From NCBI GenBank assembly GCA_033980235.1, contig CM067067.1:38483985-38547984 (forward strand): a DNA stretch of 64,000 nt. The letters run 5' to 3'. The notes below the pieces were generated by a model. That model worked only from the letters and a program-made list of their open reading frames with translations. It ran no database searches and was not told where the DNA came from. Positions 32,223 through 43,200 of the stretch are shown here, piece after piece; position 1 is the stretch's first letter; each line of letters starts with the position of its first letter. This stretch comes from Diadema setosum. Lineage: Eukaryota; Echinodermata; Echinoidea; Diadematoida; Diadematidae. A program made the position numbers and the translations under genes.

Positions 32223-34266
32223 CTAAAATGTAAGGAAGATGCAAGACTTGAGTCCTGAGCATAATCTGGCAAGTGTCTATGGGAAATGCATGTTGTAACA
32301 AAATCAGTCTGTCCTCAATGTAAGAGTATACAAAACAAAAACCACTTGAAATAGACTAGTCAATCTTAAACGATAGCAATATGCACGCATGTAAGCACTT
32401 CGATTGATACCTCACTTACTGATCGACATGGAATGTCGATATATTTGTAAAAACATACACGTACAGCTAGAATGCACACACATCAGTATTGGCACTTACG
32501 GAGCAGAACTTAAACAGGCCAAGCACAAGTGCCAAATTGTTATACAGATAGGATCTGATTTATTGTTTTTTTGTTTTTTTTTTTCTGATTTCAGGGGCTA
32601 TCACAGGTGAATTATGGCAGTCTTTTGTGCATTCTATCTGTCTATAAATTTAGTTTCCAGGGTATTGGTACACTTTAACTCTTACTGTGCCTTGTTAAAT
32701 CAAGGAGGTTCTAGAGAATGGAGTCACAACCGTCTTATTTCCTTTGCTAGATGTTCGAAGCCGCCGCTCAAAACTATTTGAAGCATGTGCCAAACAGGAT
32801 CTGCCGCGCAGATAGGAAGACAATTGACTCGTGTCTCATTGCATAATCACTAGCCACATTCAAAGGAAGATATTTCTTTGTCATGGTAATCACTTTTCGC
32901 TATTCCTTCTTATAAACGGTAGTTGGTACAGACATGAGGATGCGCGAATAGAAATGGAGCAAAAAATGCTGAAATAAAGACGAAAAATACTCCACTGGTC
33001 ATACCCGGTCACTAATCTGATATATCTATCAATGAATAATTATACTTGAAGATTATTCCATATTAGTTTCATTTGCGGAAACTAAGCGGAAAAGTGATAA
33101 AAATCAGCTTTCTGGGATGGTACAGTTTTAAACATTTGTACATGATTCAGCTCTGATTAACACTTTTGCGAAAATTTCTGGACCGAATTGTCTTTTGTTT
33201 TACATGCTTAATCATTAATTGAAATTTCATTTCATTTAATAAATAGATAAGCAGTATATGGCCAACATTATGATAACGTTCAAACTTAATCTTCAGAATG
33301 CTCACCAAGACGGCGGCAAGGAACATCGATCATCAAAGGCACAAGTGCACCTGTGGAATTCCTTTGTACATCAATAGAATTCTGACAACTGTTTGAATAA
33401 TTACAGCCAGTTGGAACTCCATGTATAAAACCTCCTTGGTTAAATTGATTGGCAAGCATACTGAGTGCTTTCTTTGCAGATCAGCACAGATGTCTAAACA
33501 CATTGTCAATAGAGATTATCTAATCTCCCTAATCCCTGTTATTCGACTATGACCTTTATGTTGGTTTGAGACACATTACTGCTCCGCTTTGATTGACTTT
33601 AATACTATTTTAACCCTAACTAGGCCGGGGGGGGGGGGGGGGGGGGACGTTTTCATGACTTTTTTCTTTCGAGTCTCCCGCATCTTTTGACACCAAATTT
33701 ACGACGCCCGGGCGTGCGGTTACGAAGTTACGCATAAATATGTACATGCATGTCAGACCAAAAATTGCTCAAAAATGTTAATTCGTGTACAATTTCAATG
33801 CAAACTGTGCTTACTGGCAAATTTCATAAAAGCATGATTATTTTGGTGTTTTATTGATTAAAATCAATGAATAACATATTTTCTTGTTCGGAGCAATGTC
33901 GTGGACAAATTTCATCGAAAAAACAATGAAAAACATAAAGTCGTAAAAACAAAAAAGATATACATTTAAATTCATAAAAACAATAAAATACTTAAGAATT
34001 TTTTTCTGATATCACAATTTTTTTTATTACATTTGCTAAGGACACTAAAAAGAATATTAACCTAAAAAATTGCCTGTTTTGAGCTTATTTTGTGATTTAT
34101 ACCAAATAGTCTGATTTTATGCATCATCATGCATAATTTAGCATAAATGATGATTTTTTGAAAAATTAACTTCATGGTATATTAGATTACATCATAGGCA
34201 ATGTGTGTGCCAATTTTCGTCGCGATCGCGCGGTCGACGGCCGAGATCTGGAGGGGGGGCCTGGGA

Positions 34267-34300
<34 letters not shown>

Positions 34301-34977
34301 CTCCATCAACTACCTAAATAGCCCGGCCTAGTTAGGGTTAACAATGAGGTCAAGCTTGGATGGCCTAGTGATCTTGATGAAAGAGTTACCAGTATCCAAG
34401 TTAGGGTACATGCCTGGACACATCAAGGGTTAGAGTACTGTATAAGTGGATATTTTTGTGCGACTAATTTTTTGCGCTTGGCCGGGGAAGAAGAGTTTCA
34501 CATGTTTTTAATTCAGCAGAATCAAGACATCAACTACAGGAACATACAGGCAGCAAAAATACTTGCGTGCTTTTATTTTTGTGCTAGTTTCTGGTTGCGC
34601 GAAATGTGTGAAAATTTCAACATCGCGAAAATTTCCACTTTTAAAGTAAATGAACAGCTATCCATGTGTTATATGGGCAAAAAAGCTAGTACAGACACAT
34701 CAAATAGTGGAAAGTGTCATAATGAAATGGAAAATAGTCACATTGTCAATATTTGCTCTTCCTATAGCCCCTGAAGAACAAAAAAAAAAGAAAAAAAAAA
34801 GAAGAAGAATGTTCTGAATTCCATCTATTACCTCAGTTCTGCTTCCTTGGCTTCTTCCTCGGCTGCTTTCACCGGGTCATAGTTACTCTCTTCTCTTTCC
34901 TCTTCATCCTTGAAGCCAAAGTCTTCCTTTAGCTTGCTGACCTGCTGAGAGAACATAGCCTTCCCTACCATATCCAT
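32006..34977 (-). CDS. Complexin, CPLX3/4-like, with C-terminal CaaX box
   Basis: Two coding exons (34832-34977 and 32006-32222) join into a 120-aa acidic/basic helical protein. Complexins clamp and facilitate SNARE-driven vesicle fusion at synapses. The central helix (about residues 50-77, KRKEEHSKRQAERAANRNK then IREKYGLKEN) aligns with the SNARE-binding helix of mammalian complexins. Arg52, Arg63, Arg67, Lys73 and Tyr74 fall at the positions of complexin-1 Arg48, Arg59, Arg63, Lys69 and Tyr70. The RQAERA and EKYGLKEN wording is closest to CPLX3/4, as is the terminal CSVM, a CaaX prenylation box (Met at X favours farnesyl). The start ATG at 34975-34977 has A at -3 and G at +4 and is followed by an MVGKAMF segment like other complexin N termini. 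The frame stays open upstream to the acceptor, so a further 5' coding exon is possible. Family call is firm; the exact N terminus is not. Confidence 0.88.
32300..33605. other. Complexin intron, left part; nothing recognised
   Basis: Intronic AT-rich DNA without identifiable elements. Confidence 0.4.
33610..34341 (-). mobile_element. TTAA-type MITE family, copy C (both ends intact, 732 bp)
   Basis: TTAA at 33610-33613 and 34338-34341. TIR CCCTAACTAGGCCGG at 33614-33628, matched by CCGGCCTAGTTAGGG at 34323-34337. Long G-run (33627-33646) and C-run (34270-34298) sit just inside the ends. No coding capacity. CCC..GGG ends with TTAA duplication point to the piggyBac superfamily. Complexin intron. 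Confidence 0.9.
34437..34648 (+). mobile_element. 213-bp MITE, copy 2 (complexin intron)
   Basis: TACTGTATAAGTGGATATTT to AATTTCCACTTTTAAAGTA; the most diverged of three copies. Confidence 0.88.
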
Positions 34978-34991
34978 CTTGGCTTTTTGAC
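34832..34991 (-). CDS. Complexin 5' exon (start codon and acidic N-terminal half)
   Basis: Exon bounded by a tctttacag acceptor (exon begins at 34991) and a CTGAG/gtaat donor below 34832. Fourteen nucleotides precede the ATG. It encodes an N-terminal MVGKAMF segment, an acidic KDEEEREE stretch and the accessory-helix-like KAAEEEAKEAEL. Confidence 0.85.
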
Positions 34992-34992
34992 C

Positions 34993-35826
34993 TGTAAAGA
35001 AACACATGGTAAAGCAGGGAAATATGAACATATGTGAACCTAAAGACCGTGGACACAAATCTTGTGTAAAGACAAATCTTGTGTAACAACAAATGCAATT
35101 TGATAAAACCTCTCATTTTCCAGTATAACTGATAAGAAATATCATCATTGATGACTAGAAAATATCAATTGCAGTAAATTCCAAGCTCTACAAGACATAG
35201 AAATGAATTATCTCCCGTGAAGTGTGCAATGAAAAAAAAAAAGAAATATCAAATAAAACAGTTCCGAAACTCCTGCATTCTTCTACTGTTCAAGAATACC
35301 AAAGGCTAACATACCCTGCCAATTCACAGTAATAATTTCAACAGACAGCTAGTGTGCCTTTGCATATATGTAGAGTATGGTCTAATGAGGGAGAAGTACC
35401 ATGTATGCCATTTAGTATGTATCCAGCAATGTTTATGAAAAAAAAATACCATTATCAACCCTACAAGTAGGATCGTTAAATGTAGACAATCTGCTGACAT
35501 GTTAAAAGTGGGGAAGTTGAAACATGTGAGAATTTGATTCAGCACACTAACATTTATATAGCATTTATCAATTCAACCTTGCATCCTTTTGTGGTCATTA
35601 CAGTATACTTACAAGGGGAAAGAAATGAAATACATGCACTGAATTGCATGACGTTAGAAATGATGAATGTTGCTCTCTTTTTCTTTCATTTTCCACTGTA
35701 CATCTCTACTCTAAGTCTACATGATGTGTACGTACATGTTGTGGACGGCCCTTTGGCTTTTGGCTCAAGCATAAATTCTACTCATGGATTCTATTCACTT
35801 GATAACAGAATCTCAACAGCCACAGT
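34993..35826. other. Upstream of the complexin 5' exon; nothing recognised
   Basis: A further upstream 5' exon of complexin is expected somewhere to the right but I could not pick one out. Confidence 0.35.
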
Positions 35827-35827
35827 A

Positions 35828-36157
35828 ACACTGGCAAAAGTTCTCTAAGTTTAACTTCAAGAACTTTTCGTGAAGTTTGCTTGTCTGTTCACACTGGCAG
35901 CCAAACTTCTTGAAGCTTTAGTTCTCCAAGTTAGGGTGACTGGTGCGCATGCTCAACAAAGAAGTGTACACCGTCTGACAGCACTCCAAACATTAAATGT
36001 TTGGAGTGCACACAAGATTTGCAGGATTCAGAAAATTTCTCTAACCAGTTTGAGTGGGAAGTTTTGCAAGAAGTTTTGTGAGTTTTGGGGAAGCTTTTGG
36101 TCACACTGGCAAAACTCAGAGAACTCAAATCAAACTTTGCGAAGTTTTGCCAGTGTG
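35828..36157. mobile_element. 330-bp TIR element with ACACTGGCAAAA ends
   Basis: ACACTGGCAAAAGTT at 35828 and inverted GTTTTGCCAGTGT ending 36156, with extra internal CACACTGGCA words and a central palindrome at 35981-36009 (GCACTCCAAACATT). Confidence 0.72.
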
Positions 36158-36159
36158 AC

Positions 36160-36940
36160 CGCACCTCAGCTACTGGTGAGTCACCTGCCCCACCAGTGTG
36201 ATTTCCCATCATACATGATTGGTATGTGTTTAAACTTGACCCACACTGCTGCCTCCCTCCCTGCATCGATGCTAGAAGAGTCTAAGTAGGCACTTTTCAA
36301 TTTGCATGTTGACACCGGCGTCACTGTGCTATGACATACAAACTATATTTTTTACGTACTGCGCATGCATCAGTGCTGACCCCTTGTTCACAACCCAATT
36401 TTCGAATGCATTCACCCCAGTAATCACCATCCACCCAAATTCACTTTCGCTGCACTCACGTCACGTTACCTATGACGTTTACTCCTCTAACGATCTGACA
36501 AGATCATGCAAAAAATTGTGATGACTCTAAGCAAATCAGTGCTCAGTCCACCTGGTTTCCTATTTCTTTCAAGAGAATATTAATAATCTAATTACATGAA
36601 AGTTTATGATCTTTAACATGTCACAACAGCACCGCTGAAATACAAACTACAGCATCAGGTACCTAGTTTATTTACCCGCTTTTACTTTCCTGCAATGTGC
36701 AACTGCATACCGCAGTCCCACACATTCATGTACACATAATGTTGTCTCCAATCACCTCTCATTGCTTGGCAATTGGCCTAACCTGGTATACTGGTACAGC
36801 AGTGCATTGCACTTTGCAGCCTTAACATGCATTATGTTTTAAAATCCACATAATTCATCCCAGGAATAAGGATACCTATTCAGCATCTAGTCAAAGACAA
36901 AGTCAATATCAAAAGTAAAAAAAAAAACAAGTCACAAATT
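36160..36940. other. Gene-free stretch, nothing recognised
   Basis: No supported feature. Confidence 0.35.
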
Positions 36941-36945
36941 CCACA

Positions 36946-37158
36946 TACTGTAAAAGTGGATATTTTCGCGCGACTTATTTTTCGCACTAGGCCGGGTCAG
37001 AAGAGTTTCGCGTGTTTTTAATTCCGCGGAATCAAGACATCACGCACAGGAACGTATGGCAAGCAAAAATATTCACTTGTTTTTATTTTCGCGCTAGTGT
37101 CTGGTTGTGCGAAATGCGCGAAAATTTCAACACCGCGAAAATTTCCACTTTTACAGTA
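36946..37158 (+). mobile_element. 213-bp MITE, copy 3
   Basis: TACTGTAAAAGTGGATATTT to AATTTCCACTTTTACAGTA; same orientation as the other two copies. Confidence 0.9.
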
Positions 37159-37159
37159 T

Positions 37160-38048
37160 ACACCCAAGGCAAAGGTACTGCTCATGCCATGACTTCATGA
37201 GACATGACGACTAAAATCGAAAAGTTTTTCAGCAGCAGGTTGACGCAGGGAGGTGATGCGTTGATATATGCCTGTGGTCAGTGTCACATCATTCTCGTTA
37301 CCAATCAAAAAGTCCCTATTCTATAGTTAGGTAGGAGAAAGAACGCTGATTACAATTGTCATTTCGTACCTCACAACCTCCTCGCTCAGGATCAACAAAA
37401 TTGATAAAAATGTCGGTTGACCTACTAGTATAGTAAGGGTACTAGGTCTCGCGCAGGGACGTAATGATCGCGCATAGTGCAACTGCGTATAGCAAGCGAT
37501 ATTACGCGTAGTTGTAAGCGCAAAATTTGCCGATACGCCCATGGAATAAACATACCTGACCTACCGCTCAACATGAGAAGGAAGCAGCTAAGAAATTTTG
37601 ATTTCCAACAAATTTTCCACTAAATTTCCAATTTTTAACCTTGTACAAACCTACCTTCCCTTAAAATCTGTTCTAAGGATGTTGTAGCCTAGACGTGTCG
37701 TCTCGCTTGTCTCGTTCGTAGTCGATAGAATTCGTAATTTGTTCGATCGATCGTTTACCACGTGACGTCATCATACACAAGAACAATGTATGCTGCCAGC
37801 TACGCTGAAATACTATTAATAAATGTTGTTTTAAGTCAAATTTTAACACAACGATTATAATGTTACAAAGGAATAAATATTTTAGTCTATCGAAGTTGAA
37901 GTGTGATTTCAATTTGAATTTGCTTGTGATTTCTTGCGCTAACTTGTGATATATTTGTGACAGGGGAGGGCCATAATGATACTGAAGAAAACAACTTAGA
38001 TGAGAGTGTGACAAATGGGTGACGAAAATGAGAGGGTGACGAATGGGT
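37160..38048. other. Gene-free stretch; CpG-containing patch
   Basis: A patch at 37440-37545 is richer in CpG (GTCTCGCGCAGG, GATATTACGCG). It could be an upstream complexin promoter but has no other support. Confidence 0.3.
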
Positions 38049-38061
38049 AAGCACACACACA

Positions 38062-38103
<42 letters not shown>
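38049..38103. repeat. (CA)n microsatellite
   Basis: About 50 bp of CA repeats. Confidence 0.95.
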
Positions 38104-38107
<4 letters not shown>

Positions 38108-38259
38108 ATATGTTCATATTCTACTTTTTTCCATTTTATATTACATGTATATTATTGGTTAAAGTGATTAGAAATATTGTAAGAAAACTTTATAAATGAA
38201 AATCATTAACGATTTATGAAAATATCAATGATAAAAATAATGATAATAAGAATGATAAA

Positions 38260-38294
38260 ATGAGATGATGGTGGTGGTGATAATAGTAATAATG

Positions 38295-38328
<34 letters not shown>

Positions 38329-38440
38329 GACATATAACAATAATAATAATAATAATGATAATAATAATAATAAGACATATAATAATAATAATGATAATAA
38401 TAATAATAATAATAATAATAACACATACATTTGTATAAGA
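38260..38440. repeat. (AAT)n microsatellite
   Basis: Imperfect AAT/GAT trinucleotide repeats containing three spaced AAGACATAT or CACATAC interruptions. Confidence 0.95.
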
Positions 38441-38469
38441 ATAATAACAATAATATATACAAGTTAGGT

Positions 38470-39479
38470 AAAACTGCTGTTGCTTAACAGGGACAAATTT
38501 AATATCAAGTGAAAAAATATTCTACGAAAGCCGGAGCACGTTACAGCCGCAGAGGGGCAGACACTTTCACGCATGAAACTACAGAGGGCAGCTGCGCGAT
38601 CTTTACATACCCCGAGAAATTGAACGCATAAAAAAAAGTCCGACATGCAAACGGCGACAGCGCACTACTCCGTGATCGTATTATCAGGAGATTCTGGGAG
38701 GTGATTTTTCTGCATTTTCGTGATATTCATTGAGAAATTCAGGTACGATTATGGCATAACTTCTATTATAAGAGCATTTCAAATTTTCGTGCGCGATATC
38801 TAGACCCCTCAACCATACTACATTGTAACTGATGACCTGCGAACAGTGAACAGCCACCCTGCACAGGCCCCAAAATTTACAGAAGAGCAACTGTTCTAAC
38901 TGTTAGAGCAGAAGTTTTAAGAAGTAATTTTAACGTTAGAAGAAAACAAACAAACTAGAGATCTTAGTATCGTGGTATCTAATTACTTTAAATATCGGTA
39001 ATCACATGTTTCCACTCTATTCTTCTAGTACTCTCTAGCTCCACCGAAAAACAGAATTTTATTTTTAACCTTGCCAATAAATGCCACAGAACAGAAAGAA
39101 GATACTTTGTATACAGTGACTGGGCTGTGTATATTTTGACCATCTAGTAGTTAAACAGAAGTCAAGTTTACATTATTACAACTTCAACTATTAATACAAG
39201 AAGTACATCTCTAACATTGTTAGGCCTAACAAGTTACATGTTCTAACTGAAGTGAAACTTTTCTAAAGTTAGTGCAAATTGAGCACATCCTCCGCTGAAT
39301 CAAACTCTCAAAAACAGTTTTCTACTTCAGCTGTTCAGGATACTTACTTCAGAACACTGAATATGCAAGACCAAACACGCACCATGAACACAGCTCACTG
39401 CTCACCACCAACAGATAAACATTGGAGTTTCAGGAACGAGCTACAGTCACAGAGAAAAAGCTCTTTGACTATTTTACCC
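38470..39479. other. Gene-free stretch, nothing recognised
   Basis: No supported feature. Confidence 0.35.
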
Positions 39480-40072
39480 GGTAGGCCTACACACGAAAAA
39501 CTTCAAAGCTCTCGAACTTTGGCACTTGTTGCCGGATTGCCTGTTGTGTGTTCCTCGCTCGATCAAGAGGCTGTATGTGTGTAGTAGTGCGCAAAAAGAA
39601 GCGGCCGAGCCATAGAGCTCTAATATACATGTACGTAAATACAGCTCTATGGGCCGAGCGCACATCTCGCACACATTACCATTCACAGTAGATCTCGCTC
39701 GCTCGCTGATCGCAGTTATTTTCTACGTGCGTGCGCGCGCGCAAGTAGGCAAGGACATGGACACGGTGAATGGAAAGATGTGAAACTCGCAAACTTTGTC
39801 TCAAAGTGTTGCGCTGAAAGAATCTTAATAGAAGCCTCACCATCATATTTTATGTCTATTTGACAAATAACAACGATGGAGAATCATTGTGAGTGCGTCC
39901 GCTAGCCGAAATTCTGTAATCCTTGAACCGTCCGAAAAGTAACTTGTTGGAATTGTTGATTGTGGTCCCAGCTATACCGTTTGCTGCTGGCAAGAACAAG
40001 ACAGTAACCGTTACTATTCTATTGACATTGTGTAGACGCTAGTTAGTCTCTGGCGACGACGGCGACACAAAC
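39480..40072 (+). promoter_or_regulatory. CpG-richer upstream region of PRPF3
   Basis: CpG dinucleotides are visibly denser here than in the flanking AT-rich DNA (for example a GCTCGCTCGCTG run near 39697 and alternating CG near 39730). A 41-bp palindromic insertion lies at 39611-39651. This is the likely promoter zone of PRPF3, and perhaps of the divergent complexin transcript, on position alone. Confidence 0.35.
39603..39659. mobile_element. 41-bp palindromic insertion with 8-bp target duplication
   Basis: Direct repeats GGCCGAGC at 39603-39610 and 39652-39659 bound 41 bp beginning CATAGAGCT and ending AGCTCTATG. It lies about 420 bp upstream of the PRPF3 start codon. Confidence 0.8.
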
Positions 40073-40223
40073 ATGGCCATGGCATTGTCAAAGAGAGATT
40101 TAGACGAACTGCGCCCGGTTGTCGAAGGATCCGTCCTGAAAGTTTTAGGAATAAGTGAACCAACCGTTGTTATTGCTGCTGTCAACTGCATCGGGAAAAG
40201 AATGACGAAAGCAAAAACTGTTG
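40073..40223 (+). CDS. PRPF3: PRPF3 exon 1 (PWI-like domain, first half)
   Basis: Residues 1-50 plus one base. Begins [15 protein letters not shown] and includes [10 protein letters not shown]. The signature Pro-Trp-Ile tripeptide reads Pro-Val-Val (15-17). Donor gtaagt. Confidence 0.94.
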
Positions 40224-43200
40224 GTAAGTATTTAGTGTAGCTTATCTATCACTGATATCAGTCTATGACTAATGTTACTAGACTAGTAGTAGTTGTACGG
40301 TCCACGGACCACGGAGTGTAATTTATTGACTAATCATGCTAATAATAAAAAATATTAATAAAATTGTAAATCATTCATTCATTAACATAGGCCTAATCAG
40401 TAATCCCATTTCTTTTTTCTAAAACAGATTAAATATGGGCATCACCAGAAAGACAACACTAACAACATTTCTCCCTATGAAACTGTAGATCTAAAACTAG
40501 TAGTTCTAGAGCAAGAACCTCAATTTTTGGCCGTCCTCCAAAATCCTGACACTTGCCACTTAGGGGCTCCTAGAGGCTCTATCACAAGCCAGCAAATTCT
40601 ACTGTCACAACACACGCATATCACATCGTTTCACATACTGGCACACTCGTTCACCACTGGAATAGTGCTAGTGGAAGCGAAAGTGCCCGAGTCACCTCCA
40701 AAAATCCATCGAAAATCCCAAATTTTGCCGTCAAAAATGCAGAATCGCCGCAACTTTTCCAAAACGTGCGCAAATTACAAAAATCATACATGATTTACCT
40801 CATTAGATATTGAGAAACCTATCACGCACATCTTATGTACGTAGGTCCCGTGTAAAGAGTCGGGGTCGCCGAAAAAGCACTAAAAATTGAAAACTTACGC
40901 CATTCTGCTGCGAGATTTTTCGTTTATCGCAAGCTCAGAGTGTGATGGTATCCTCAAAAACACAAAAGAAAAACAAAATCTCTGTACGTGCCGTTGCAGT
41001 GAATAAATGTACAGGGGCTGAATGCAAGTGCAGAGTCCCCAAAATTCGGACAAGAACAGGCGCCGCAACGTCCCCGATGCAACCTTGCGACAACAAGGTA
41101 TGGCGCGCACAGATTTTTCAGCGGCCTCGTATGCGTATTGATATTGCGCGCGTGTCCGAATTTTGGAGAGGCTGTACGAATTTTGGAGAGGCTGTACGAA
41201 TTTCGGGGAATTGACAAAGTGACAATATTTGGGTATTCGGTGAAATTTTATGATCTATTTAACAAAATCAATATGGGGAAAAAGTAGGTTGATCTAACAT
41301 ACATTATTATAGATATAATTTTGTAGAGTATTATTTGAATTGAACAAATATTGCAAAAAAGCTAAGTGTCCGAAAATTGGGGCTTTTACTGTAGTGATAG
41401 TGCAGCAGGCAGGCGTTGATTGTATAGACATCTAATTACCATAAATCTATTTTATAAATTAAGTCTTATTCATAAGAGTACATTTGTATCATTGAGGAGA
41501 GAAGATCGCAAAAGTGTAGCATTATTTGTGATGTGGACTGTGGTGTTTTCTTCAAGAGCTTGAATACAAGAAGTTTGATGTGATTTCATGATGCAGTGAA
41601 GGACAATATTAGTCCATTTCATATGTAGATACAATTTAACTTGTTAGTATCACTGGAAAAATCCTACACTGTTTTTTCTAAGGTAGTTAAAGTGCATTGA
41701 ATATGCTGTGTTCATTATATCACCATACATGATCCAAATGAGGATTATTATGATGAGAGAAATGTAATTTTCAATATGATTATGAACAGTGCTGACACTA
41801 AATGCTTGTATTTATTGTTAGAAATGTGTCCTTGATTGTTCCTCCTTTGATGTTAAAATGTATTACCATGCTTTGCTTTTTCAGACATGCTCAAACCACT
41901 GCTTGAAGACTCTGCGGAAAGATTTGTTGAAACTCTGTTCAATGACATCGCCACTTATCAGATCAGTGCCAGGACATCAAAACGACCAAGCAAAGACGAG
42001 GACGGCTACGATGGCCTAAAGAAGAGAGCCAAGCTCTCACACCTACCTGGAGATGAGGAAAATGGTGTCAAGGTGCTTTAACACTTTCTCCCTAGCCATG
42101 TCATGGTTGTATGGGTTGCTGCTTTACAGGTTATAATTTTCAGATTGCTGTATCTGGGTAGATTATATTTCAGTTACCAGTACTCCATTCTTTCCAGTGT
42201 ACACTGATTAAGATAAGATCTTTTTTTCCAAGTATTTGGATTTAGAAGACAATGTCAAAAATAGAGTTTAAGGTATCTGATACTGTATATCTGCCATAGT
42301 TTAACAATGCATCATGTGTATCGTCCGGCAGTGCAGGGTAGTGCTTTCCTAAAGATCTTTTTCTTTTTTCCCATTGGCATACATTGTATACATTGTAGGA
42401 AAGAAGACCTTTGTGACTAAAAAATTCGATATTCTTCACTTTCCAGCTTCCCAAACCCAGCCTCCCAACCACCCAACCAGAGGCCCTGAGGAATGATGCG
42501 CTGGAGAAGGCAAAAAAGGCAGCAGAGATTCAAGCCCGCATCCAGGCCACCATGATGAACGCCGGGCTGGGCGGCCTGAAGCTGCCACCCATGCCTGTGC
42601 TGCCACAGATGCCACAGATGCCACCAGTACCAAGACCACCGCCTCCAAAGCAGGAACCAGAGGAATCCAAACCCGCCCCTACGATTCTCACTAAGTAAGA
42701 TTCTTACATGGCAGGTACAAGAATGTAGGAGAGATTTTATTTATTCTCTCCTGGTTTTGAAGCTTTTTGACTGTCTCAGAATTTAGAGCGTAGAGTTTTA
42801 CAGAAAGAAGAATAATAAGCTTTGTCACTCCATGTTCAAGAAAAGATATGTACAAAACTAAGTCTACTGTACATTCTGAAACTGCAGTGGAATATACAGT
42901 AACTGAGTCATGGGTGAATGGAATTACATTCCACTTTCATATCCTCTCTTGGATTAGCAAATTTAATTCATTTCCATTCTCTCACAAGACTTATAATTAG
43001 TTAATGGTGCTCACATTAGGATATTTTATGTGTTTGCAAATTGCATAATTCAAGAGAGCTCGGTAACATAATGGTAAGAGTTACTTGCGAAAATGAAATA
43101 CTGTACACATGACTGCGGTAGCTGGTTTGTAAAAATTCTCTTTTCTGTTGTAAGTGTGTGATCAAATGGATGGCTTCCCTTCCAGTTATTTGTCAATGAA

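Noticed and set aside
31557..32258. 233-codon plus-strand open frame
   Set aside because: It is the antisense of complexin exon 2 fused to a MITE and intergenic DNA.
38206..38462. Leu- or Tyr-rich open frames on the minus strand
   Set aside because: Translation of the AAT microsatellite.
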